This document shows, piece after piece, positions 25,301 through 35,409 of a stretch of DNA of 64,000 nucleotides. Below the pieces are notes generated by a model that saw only the letters and a program-made list of their open reading frames with translations, had not been told where the DNA came from and searched no databases. Origin of the DNA: Antennarius striatus (taxonomy: Eukaryota > Chordata > Actinopteri > Lophiiformes > Antennariidae); contig NC_090782.1 of assembly GCF_040054535.1 (NCBI RefSeq), positions 22,403,001 through 22,467,000 on the forward strand, in the 5' to 3' direction. Made by a program: the position numbers and the translations under genes. The first letter of the stretch is position 1. Each line of letters starts with the position of its first letter.

Positions 25301-28300
25301 GTGTTGCCAAGGTTACCGTAGGTGCGACCCTGAGCCGCCTTATCGGCCAACTCCTTCACCATCGACAGGTTGGCTCTTCAGATAAAACACAAGTACACAC
25401 ACAGACGCTTTTAACGGCTCATTATTCACAAGAAGAAAAAAACCCCCAAAAACTAAGAGCCCTGAAACAGAAACACTTATTTTCCTTTTCTTCCTCGTGA
25501 TGAATTAATGGGGTGAGCGGCAGACCGTGACAGAAGGCTGTTTTGTCAAAAACGCCCTTTGCAATGTCAAGATCGAATTTCACACAAAAAAAAAAAAATC
25601 ATAATAATAAAAAAAGAACATATACGCTGCATAAATCCACTGTAGTTTCACGCCGGTGGCAGTTGGGAGAATGTCAAACGGTTTCCAGCAGCAATATTTT
25701 ACCTACAGGGTGACTGCAAAGACAAGGGGGTTAACATTTAATCAACGGCTTGTGAACAAAGCTAAAAAAAAAAAGTGAAGGCTGAGGCAGCCATGGTTCA
25801 ACCTGGAGAAATGAAACTATTTCAGTGCAAATCTTAAATAATGGAGTTCAGGATAATTGGATATGCAGAGCAAATGACCTGCGTATCTTTAGGGTGTCGA
25901 CGTACAAACACAGAGATCGGAGGAAGAGCAGCAAACGTTATCAAAAAGTGAAAACGTTTATATGGTGAACATCATCAGCCGCCGGTTGGTTTCTATGTAA
26001 GTTTGGAGCCATGTGCATCCACATCTTTCATCTTTCCCCGCAGATAACGCTATAAACAGAGAAGCTCCTCTGGAGAAGAGAAATAATTCAATAACTAATG
26101 TGGTTAACCTTTAAAATAAAACACGATTACTGGAGTCGCTGGAGCCAAAGCCAAAATATTGAACCCCTGAGGGGCTCAAAGGGGGGCAGGGGGGAAAGAA
26201 ACTTGGATACCGATACCACACAGAGTTCAACTGTTCACATGTGAGACATTTATATAATAAATGCCTTCATTAGTTGAAGTTGCAGGATTTAAAAATGACT
26301 TTTAGCGAACACTTCTCTGGGAATTCAATCCAGAGTGATGACATGAATATAACTGGTAGCTGCAGGACTTTAACAGCCAAGTCGCTCAAATCGTTCATCG
26401 TGGAATTTTAAATTTAAAAAAAAAAAAAAAAAGTGCAACAAACACGGTGTTTGAGTAATGGGCGACACCGACTCACTCGTAGTACTGAGCTGCTTTCCTC
26501 AAGGCTGCCCTGGCCTCCTCAGAGAACTCTCCTGGCTCGGCTCCAGTCCAGCAGATGCTCTTCCCTTTGGCGTGGTAGACGTTCCCGAAATTATACAGTG
26601 CTCGGGCCTGCCCAACCTACAGCAAGCACAGCACATTTTCACAGATGCAGACCAGAGTGACCAGAGTGTTGTAATTATATACTTAAAATACCCTGCCACC
26701 AGAACCGCCTGGTTACATGCAGGCAGGCAAACTATTCTAGATGTCGGTGTGTCGATGCAAAACGTGTGCTGCGGTTGTAGAGCATGTATGTGGTGTGACT
26801 AAAAACAAACCCAGACCTGTTTATTCTAATCATCAACGGAATTTTTTTTTATTTAGAGAACAGCGCAAACACATCTATTTCGCTACGATTACAAAAAGGA
26901 CCCGTCGCAAAAATTCGCTCTCTTCTCGCTCCTACAGCGTCGCTCAAACGTGACCCACCTTGTCGTAAATGGCTCTGGTAATATCCAAATGTCGTTGACA
27001 GCAAACCACCGCTTCATCATACCTTCCCAAAAGCTTCAAAGTGTTCCCGAGGTTGCCGCTGGCTTTTGCCTCGCCGAGCTCATCTCCGATCGTTCTGGGA
27101 TTTCAAAGTTAAAAAAAAAAGAAAAAAAGAAAACGATAAAAGCGTTAGGATATAATTAGATGGGAGTATTATTGAATTGCTCGAGTGGATTAGGGAGCAA
27201 AACACAAGGGGCAAGAAAGTAATTTGCAGCCACGAGCAGTGCTACAAAGGAGTCAAGTCTGATCATTTCATTTTTGGTGGAGGGAGGGGTGACGATTAAA
27301 AAAAAAAAAAAAATGCCGAAAGTGCCTTTCAGTGACGAACAGACCAGGGGAATGCAGTAGGAAGGCAAACTGAGAACCCGGACAGAAACCACACAGACAC
27401 TGGGAGAACATACAAACTCCACACAGAAAAGAATCGAACCAAGAACCTTCTTGCTGTGAGGCATAGTGCTACCCACTGCACCACCACACTGGAAATATTC
27501 CAGTTAAACATACTAAAACTAGCGTGAATGGTTGTTCACCTGAACCCTACAGCAGGCGTTTACCTGGTCAGCGTGAGGTCATGGCGGTGGTACTCCAGGG
27601 CTTTGGTATACTCCTGAAGGTGAAAGTAGGCGTTTCCCAGCTGGCTGTAGATGGCACTCAGGATCTGGAGGTCCTCTGTTCCAACCTGGATGGCGGACTC
27701 AAAGAAGGAAACACCGGCACGATAGTCACCGGCCTTACAGAGGCGCTCGCCCTCCAGAGCCAGGTCCAGACAAGATGACTCCATCCTGTGGGAGACGGGA
27801 ACGTTATCTGTGTCCCAGAGTTGTGACATCATTAGAATATTAAGTAAGCACATGAGATCTTAGGGGGATGCATTCAATGTCTGCTTGAAATGAGGAACAC
27901 GATCAGAAGACTTAGTCCTGGACAGTGTGTGGACCTCCATCTAGGTCCTAGAGGTTCCAGTACCTCACACGTGTCGTGTCTTACTGATAGAAATTCATTC
28001 TTATTTGCAGATCACTAATCATTTCTACCAAGTTTTGACAAAATCTATCAACTGCATTATCCTTAATGAATGGAGATGATGGAAATAACCCAATGGATGT
28101 TTAAGAAAGCGGTCAAACGACTACTAGCCCAACCCACAACTCAAAACGAAGGAGGATAAGAGGTAGCGATTAGGGAGCACATTGAGTATTCTACTGATAT
28201 ATTAAGAGTCTTGAGTATTTAATATGTCACAAAGCATTTATAATCCACACATTGAGTTCAAAGACCCTCTTCTAATGTCAACTTTTGTTTGACCTAGCCC

Positions 28301-29487
28301 CCAAAAAGGTCAAAAATAGACTCAATGTGGGCATGGTTCCTCAAACCGGTAGCAAACATAGGAACTGTAATGTAAAGCAGAGGAGCCCAGGCCACGTGGA
28401 GCCAGAAACAAACTCCATAAACTGAAAGTAGGACAGCGCCCTTCCTGCCAGTCGTGCGCCTAAGAAATTCCAAAATTACATAATATATGGCCAAACACAA
28501 AGTGAACTCAGATGTGTCTGCGGTGAGAGCTTTACAAGGCCCACACCTCCTGACGAACAAGACCACACCTTTTCCTTAACGTGCAATAAAAAAAAAAAAA
28601 ATTTTTAAAAAGGGACCCGAGTAAATCCAAATCCACAACCAAGAGATTGTAAAACGAATCTGATCATGACGGCACAGGTGTTCACGGAATGAAGACGCCA
28701 ATCGTTTAATTGGACGAAAAGCTGAACGACGTTATTCTAGTTCACTGGAACGACACGACAAACTCATCTGTTTTAAAGACGGGAAAAGATGTTTTTCCAC
28801 ATTTCTTTCGCTTCTAAATATGCAGAACTTGTGTGATGATATTTAAAGTAAGTCAAATGCAAATAGTGAAACTTGATGCCATCAGCCAATGCCACCAATC
28901 AAAAACAAGCTGATCCTATGGATCCAACACCAGAAGGTTTTGTGAATACCACCCCCAAAAAAAAAAAAAAAAAACACCCCAAAAAATGTCTTTCCCCGCA
29001 CTCAAAGAAACTTTACGCAGATTTACAAAATTGATGGTCAAGGTTAAGGTTTAAATTTGCCAATCCCAGCATGCTTTGCTCCTTTAGATTATAGCTATCC
29101 AAGTCAAGAACATTCCCCTCCTGCACTACCTCAACATTAAGAACTACATTTAATCTCAGCTGGAAGCGCAGATTGGTTTTAAAAACCACATTCTGATGCA
29201 AAGCCAGAAGCGTGTATTCAAACTTTCATATTTTTTTTCCAGAATTTGAAACACACGCTGTCGTTGGACCGTTTCCATTCGACAACACATGCGGGAGAGC
29301 TAAACATCTGATTAGCGTTCCTTCCTTTACCGGGCGGGCTCACGTACCTGTTGCCTCTCCCCATATTGATGCACTCGAGACAGTTTGACACGACGGACAT
29401 TTCAAGCTTCTCGATCACTTTCTGGCACAAACAAGGCTCTCCCAGCGCGGCACCCTTCGCCTTCTCTTCCTTCATGTGCACACACAT
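19322..29487 (-). CDS. gpsm2: G-protein-signalling modulator 2-like (LGN/Pins, TPR-GoLoco)
   Basis: Adaptor that binds NuMA/Inscuteable through TPRs and GDP-bound G-alpha-i through GoLoco motifs at the cell cortex, orienting the spindle. Exons, 5' to 3': 29487-29348, 27785-27564, 27094-26959, 26616-26477, 25375-25252, 25089-24974, 24098-23943, 22845-22737, 22552-22387, 22084-21996, 21722-21555, 21140-20975, 20478-20293, 20207-20092, 19486-19322 (TGA). Phases all match: 732 residues from 29487, or 685 from the Met at exon 2 (human GPSM2 684). TPR repeats run from about residue 48 to 382 (RMESSCLDLALEGERLCKAG, SGNLGNTLK, RRAHCNLGNAHIFL, CYSLGNTYTLLQDYERA). A basic linker follows (LFLFHRLKSKKQK). 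Four GoLocos: residues 530-551 (FFDLLSRFQGNRLDDQRC), 588-608 (FLELLASSQSRRLDDQR), 666-686 (FFDMLVKCQGSRLNDQR, split by the last intron) and 700-720 (FFSLILRSQSNRMEEQR). The linker and GoLoco 2 resemble GPSM2 more than GPSM1, but fish have GPSM2 paralogues and I cannot separate gpsm2 from gpsm2-like. The C-terminal tail is only 12 residues. Confidence 0.88.
27344..27492 (-). mobile_element. tRNA-derived SINE fragment, common fish type
   Basis: On the minus strand: GGTGGTGCAGTGGGTAGCAC, CCTCACAGCAAGAAGGTTC, a B box GGTTCGATTCT, then TTCTGTGTGGAGTTTGTATG and TTCTCCCAGTGTCTG. This is the very common teleost tRNA-headed SINE consensus with few changes. It sits in the first coding intron of the gpsm2 gene, in gene orientation. 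The 3' end appears truncated near an A run at 27299. Confidence 0.8.
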
Positions 29488-30142
29488 GACGCACAGATCC
29501 ACGGCGTCCCCGTTTCATTGAATTAACCGACAACGCTCCCTCGGATCTCCCTCTAGCTAACCTGGCTGTAACGGCGAAACAAAAAGGACTTAATCCGCTC
29601 CGTGTTCAGGTTGACCTGTCTGGGTGACAAACGTTTGTTTAGGAAGACCACGGATTAACACCAGGTTGTTACCGAGCAAAAATGAACCGAGACGGAGGTC
29701 ATCTAGGTCGTGGCGTCAAGCCGATTGTCATACTTCTCTATCACTCCGGCCATTAGTAACCCGCATCTCTAGGCCACCTGATGGTGTGTGTCACTTTCAA
29801 TTAGGCCAGACCTCAGTGGTAATTATAGCCACTTTAAGTGGCTCCAGTCAAGCCTGAGGCTCTCTGCTCAACACTCCATGAAATAATCATTCAGTGGCAG
29901 ACTGCCCGGATGGGTAGGAAATATTCTGTTGGCCCTTCTAAAATAATATACCTGCATAATAATATACATTCTAATGAGAAGAGTTATTCATGGATGGATT
30001 TCCATAATTCTCAATTATTTCTCGGGGCAAATCCCAGTGAGACGATATAATTAAAGTATTAGAAGCAAAGCAAGCCAGAATAAATTGACGCCACATCAAG
30101 GTCCTCCTCTTCAGCTGAGGCCAATGCACAGAAATCCAGCAG

Positions 30143-30157
30143 AGCGCCCTCTAGAGG
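30143..30157 (-). promoter_or_regulatory. CTCF-like motif
   Basis: Minus-strand CCTCTAGAGGGCGCT matches the CTCF core CCASYAGRKGGCRS at all but the third base. It lies about 650 bases upstream of the gpsm2 start candidate. Occupancy is not shown. Confidence 0.4.
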
Positions 30158-31388
30158 AAGAAATGCAACATGACTTCACCTTTAGCCAGAGCACAAGGAC
30201 TGGAACATGTGACATTAAAAGTGGCCACCTCTGCTGACCAAACGCCAGCTCAATAATTACCCAATCAGGGGGAAGGGGGTTGGGGGAATAAGCGAAGCTT
30301 GTGCATGTGGAAATGTTTTAGAGCAGTAAAAACAGACGATCCTTCCATCGAGCAGGAAAAATGGGGACAACAACTGGGATCTGGTTCTCCGATTGCATCA
30401 GTAACCTGCAGACGGTCTGTTAGCGGTTAGTGAAAGCAGAGGGAGGGAAATGTGCCTGGGGGTGAAATGACTTGATGAGGCTTGTGCTCAAAGCTGAAAA
30501 TAACAAAGAAGTGACAGGATAACATTTCAGATAAACGTGACGTGGCGTGCAACAGTTCCCACCATCCTGTCGTGAAATATTTACACTGCAGTCAGAGAGG
30601 ACCTCCTGTAGTGTAAGGTGTCCTTTTACTGCCGCAGACACACTTATTTACTCCTGCATGTGTATAGACAAACAACTACTGATATACTTATGAAATAAAA
30701 GTAGAAGTACTTCTTATTTGAGCTGTATTTGAACGTGATTGTTAGAGACATCCCTTCCCAAATCAGAAGAAATGCTCAGAAGAAGAAAAAAAAAAGTTTG
30801 ACTACTAATTACCAAAGTGCTTCTGTTAAAGTTGTGTTTGATTAACCAATAAAATCAAATATTACGCTTAACTGTTTAATCCAGATCAAAAAGAAACTGT
30901 AGAAAATGCAGGAGCAAGAAAGATTCAGGCTCTTTCATTTAATCACAAGCAGACTTTCTTCAGACACTCATCAGGGAAAACCATCGGTATTTAAAGATAC
31001 TAGATCCCTACTCAGGCGCCAGCTCACCGCCTACCTTTGGCGGATGTGAAGTAAATATTCCCTATCCTGCGCATACTGCAGAGAAACTCCCCCATACATG
31101 TCAGGAAGTCTACCGGTCCCACAAGAACCGCATGACAGATCCACGGCCAGCTGCAGAGCTAAAGTGCAAAAGAGGAAAACCAACAAGAAACCTGCATCCC
31201 AACAGGAGTGAAAGTCCTCTGGAGATGCCGAATGATCCCACGCATGGTTTCCACCGAACAATGAGAGGATTCAGCCGCTGCTCTATCTCTGTCCCACCTC
31301 TCATCCTGTAACTGGAGCCGGGAAAGAAGAGTAAAACAGTCACCGACCCGCCAACAGTCGTGTGTTAGCACCAATCAGTAGAGTTTAA

Positions 31389-31412
31389 TATATATATATA
31401 TATATATATATA
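31389..31412. repeat. (AT)n microsatellite
   Basis: Twenty-four bases of alternating AT. Confidence 0.95.
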
Positions 31413-33090
31413 AAGAGAAAATCCTTGCCAGGGTAGTTAGAGATTCAAATATTACATCTTTCTTCACTTTTGGTCATAAATGAGAAAGTAAATCAACAAA
31501 TCCTGACTTTGGAGAATTTGGAAATGCATCAAACTCTTCTCAATCCAAAAAATTGATTTACTCTTCTAAAAGTTGCAGCTTTCCTGTGGTTTGACTGGAG
31601 CGCCAGTAAAAAAAACAAAAAACAAAAAACAAAACCTCACCAGTCAAACCAGCATGTACTGTACTTCTAAACCAACAGAGAATGATTCACTCCATTCTAG
31701 CAAAAAATCCCAACCTATTTATTAAAAAAAACACCAAAAAAAAGATTATTTTAATTATTTATTTACATCTTCTGCACATGCTGCTGCTCAGGACTTGTCC
31801 GCCCTCCCGTTGATGGAGAACCGGTCTATTATCCCCCTGACATCATTCCGCAGGCTGAAGCGGTTTCAACCCAAATAACTTCAGCATGATTCCTTTGATG
31901 GTGACGTCATACTCGCCATAAAATGTGGGCTTGCGTTCCTGACGCAGTGGCCACAATGTTTGCCTACAAATCCTATGCTCGAAACCACTTTTAAGAATGT
32001 CTGCATGCACAGAAACAACTAAAAAAAAAAAAAAAGCATTTAAGAACAAGTCAGCTGTCATCTTTGCGCACATTTTCCTTTAAGGTTTGTTTGTCTTGAT
32101 TTATCCACCAGTCGGATTTATTAAATCAAACTCGAGTTAAGTTTTACATTTCAAACTTTTACCAGTTTCGATCAACTTTCTGTTTGATGCAAGAATGAAA
32201 CGTTTCCTTACTGGGATACTTTCTTTTTAATCTGATTCCCCCTTGTAGAGTTTGAATTTGTCCCAATCCTGCATTGGAGAGACGCAAGACAGGCGAGCGT
32301 GGAGGGGGAAGTTGTGTCAGTAAAACAAGAATAATAAGTAAATGTTTGTTTCTGATGGCTTTAATGTGTGTAAAAGCAGATGTGTCACGCATGTTTGGGA
32401 AAGTCCTACGAAGTTGGGAATGAGTCAGTTTATTATAAGCGCGTCGTCACCCGTCTGGGCGCCTGGGGAAGAACTGCACTTTAAATAAACTGACATAATT
32501 TATTTTGTCAAAACGCTGACGAGAATTACATAAAATAATAATATTTTTGTTTTTCAAATAAATTTAAATTAAAAAAAAAACTTCAGGAAAGACCGCTCTA
32601 AATTAACTGATTTTTATTTATTTATTTGTTTGTTTGTTTGTTTGTTTGAAGACAGACCGGAACTACTCGGGCTTTTTCGTTTCACCTACCTCAAAGTGAC
32701 TCGAAACACGAAAATGTCTTCAGCGAGTCGAGGATCTCCAAACTTCTCGCTCCACCATGATCACTCGTCCACTCGGGGAGGAAGACGCCTCCGTTTGGTG
32801 AGGGGGGGAGCAGGAGCTGAAGAAAGCCACTCCTAAGCGCTGAATTTCTGCCCCCTCCAATTAGGACTCCACGGTGGATGCCTTCAGGGACCGTCGGATA
32901 TGTGGGAATCACTAATAACCGCTACAATCAGTAGAAGATTGATTTTAATGTAAAGTTTTAAGTGTGTGTGTGTGATTGGTTGGTTAGGGGAGGGCGTGTC
33001 CTCAGTGCTGAATTCGCTTCTTATACATAATGTACAGATACAACTATGTTCACAAAGTCTGTTGTTTTAGGTATTTTGATTAATGTCCCT

Positions 33091-33105
33091 ACCGCCCCCT
33101 GGCGG
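33091..33105 (-). promoter_or_regulatory. CTCF-like motif
   Basis: Minus-strand CCGCCAGGGGGCGGT is a close match to the CTCF core. It lies between the gpsm2 and fetuin genes, where an insulator would be plausible. Motif only. Confidence 0.45.
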
Positions 33106-33162
33106 ACAAGGTGGTCAGGGCTAGTTTTCTAAGACAACCATATACAGTACGTGTATTTCAAC

Positions 33163-33222
33163 ACATACACACAACACACACGCACACACACGCACGCACA
33201 CACACACACACACACGCATACA
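33163..33222. repeat. (CA)n-rich microsatellite, interrupted by CG
   Basis: CA repeats with CG interruptions, grading into TA/CA-rich sequence to about 33260. Confidence 0.9.
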
Positions 33223-35186
33223 TATACATAAATACATGCACACAAATTATATACGCATGTATTGTATGTATGTATATACCTTGCATGCTTGCAAATTCAG
33301 ACAGATCCATGTGTGTATACATTTATGTCTTGTTTATGTATGAAGTAAATAACACTGACCTCATTAAATCACCAGGGGTGTTGATAGACGTGTTTAATAA
33401 GGGTAGACGCTGTACGATCTATCTCCTGTGCATCAGGAAAATCTCATGTTCAAGTTGAAAGAATTTCCGAAGTTTAGCGGTGGATTAAGCAGAAAAAAAA
33501 AACAGAACACATGTTCCTGATTTCTCCTGTAACTGTTCTGCAGCCTACCCACACCACAAAAGTGAAAGTCAGAATACATCAGCAGCAGATTAAATGCGCT
33601 ATTGAGGCCAAAGTTACCAAAAACCACATTAAATCACAGCAGAGGCCACACAAAATGCAGCATATCCTTGTCTTATACATTATATTCAAACTCACTGTAG
33701 ATGGTTTTAAAAGAGATCTGCTCCATTATTTTTTGTTAAATGGTGTAATCCAACACATCTAGCTGTGTTTAGACTGTGATCAGATTACAACAGAAAGGTA
33801 GACCTCTCATTTCAGCCGAGGAAGCATCAGACAATTTCTGGAATAAAAAAAAAAAAAAAGAAGACAGGGAAATAAAAAGGATGGAAATAAGTTATTTGAA
33901 TTATTACCTCATGCAAATTTGTCAGTTTGGAGGTTTTTTTTGGAATAATGAGCATGGTCTGAATAGAAAGTTGTTCCTCATAAATATGCATAGATGAAAT
34001 GTTTTGACTCTCACTCTCACAGGCCACATTTTTACAGGCATGAAAACTTTGTCTCTGGATGTTTCTGGATGATTATTTTAACCTTTTTCCCACTCATATT
34101 TCAAACTTCTTGTCGTCTCTATAAAAATGTGTGCTCCGCTATCCTCAGAGGACTTCCATGTCCTTTAAATGAAGACGGAATACTTTGTCTCGACCTGAGG
34201 GCTTTGTTCTGTCTTAGTTATGTCTCAGCTCCTGATGTATGGATGTCTGTGATTGTCATCGCTTCAGAGTTCACATTGCTTCATCCTTGTTCGGTGAGTG
34301 GTTTTCACAGAGGACGACTTTCTGGGGAATTTGGAAAGCAAGGATGCTGCTCTTATCTCAGAACCGGACGGAATGGCACTCCAGCCTCGATCGGGATGAT
34401 TTCTCATTACGTCTTCGCCCCTTTTCTCCTTTGGGCTGTTTCTAAAAGCTCTAGTTTCTGTGTTGAGAAAGGCACTTTTGGCGACAGCCTGCTTTTATAG
34501 CTTTCTTCAGATGTTTGTGCTCATCTTTCACCTCAGCGCTATTCGGCACAGTGTCGGCCCTGTGGTGAAGAATCCTAATAAATCCTGTTTTCTTTTTTCT
34601 CCTCTGCTTCACTGGACATCTTTCTAAAGCCGTCTGCAGTGAAGCAATCCAGGTCAAAGAACCCCATCTATTCATCATTTTACTGTTTGTGTTATACTTT
34701 AAAACACTGAAGGCCAACTTCAGTGAAAGTGACATTCATTTATCCATCATTCCTTTGGGTTATGAGGAATGCTGCACACGATTTTCAAGAAAGTCAATAT
34801 TTTAGGTTTTTTTTCCTTAATTGATTTAATATTTATACCAATAAAAGACAGAAACTTAACTAATATACACACCCCAGGTGACCAGATTTCTCACTTTATG
34901 TAGGACAACATATTTATCCCCTATCCTATGTCCCACAACTTGAAAACCGTTTCATATTTTTCATATATTTTAAAGAAAATTGTATTAGATCAAAATACAT
35001 TTAATTGAGAAAGGATGAGAAAAATGTGCAGATTTTTGATTCTTTTTCAATTACATCAAATTTTTGCAGATTTCATTGATAAGCCATTGATAAGCCCTTA
35101 AATATTCGCATGTAAAATCATCATTGCTTCAAAAAATAGTCACTGCAAGTATTATCCAAGTAGTTCTCATGAGTTTAAAACCAAGA

Positions 35187-35192
35187 TTTATT
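35187..35192 (-). terminator. Fetuin poly(A) signal candidate
   Basis: AATAAA on the minus strand, 218 bases downstream of the TAA stop. The position is normal for a short 3' untranslated region. Confidence 0.5.
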
Positions 35193-35409
35193 CAAATTCT
35201 AAAATTTAAATCACATTTTTCTTTTAGCTTTGGATGGAACAGTGTAACAGCAGCAGCAAATAATTTAAGCAAACAAGAAAGAAGAGACAGACTTCCTCCA
35301 ATTAATGTAAATGAATCAAAGCTTCCAGTAACGGAGCAAAAATAGTTTATCTAACAAAGCTGCAGCTACAAATATCAAACATGAATGATGGGCTCCTGGG
35401 CTGCACAGG

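Larger units (their letters stand above)
29488..35186. other. Intergenic region between the gpsm2 and fetuin genes
   Basis: About 5.7 kb with no exon I can assign to a family. The first part (29.49-30.0 kb) should include the gpsm2 5' untranslated region and promoter. The rest holds CTCF-like motifs near 30143 and 33091, AT and CA microsatellites (31389, 33163), and several open frames of 70-170 codons that match nothing I recognise (31.0-31.3 kb plus strand, 31.8-32.3 kb minus strand, 33994-34500 plus strand). Confidence 0.6.

Noticed and set aside
27422..27492. Possible tRNA on the minus strand
   Set aside because: Belongs to the common fish tRNA-headed SINE; cloverleaf is incomplete.
31790..32290. 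Possible two-exon gene on the minus strand (segments near 32290-32230 and 32030-31846, compatible phase, endings such as IIDRFSINGRADKS)
   Set aside because: Splice-like sites and one matching phase can be found, but different frames look equally good, no family is recognised and no start exon is convincing.
33111..33458. 115-codon frame rich in Thr-His
   Set aside because: Microsatellite translation.
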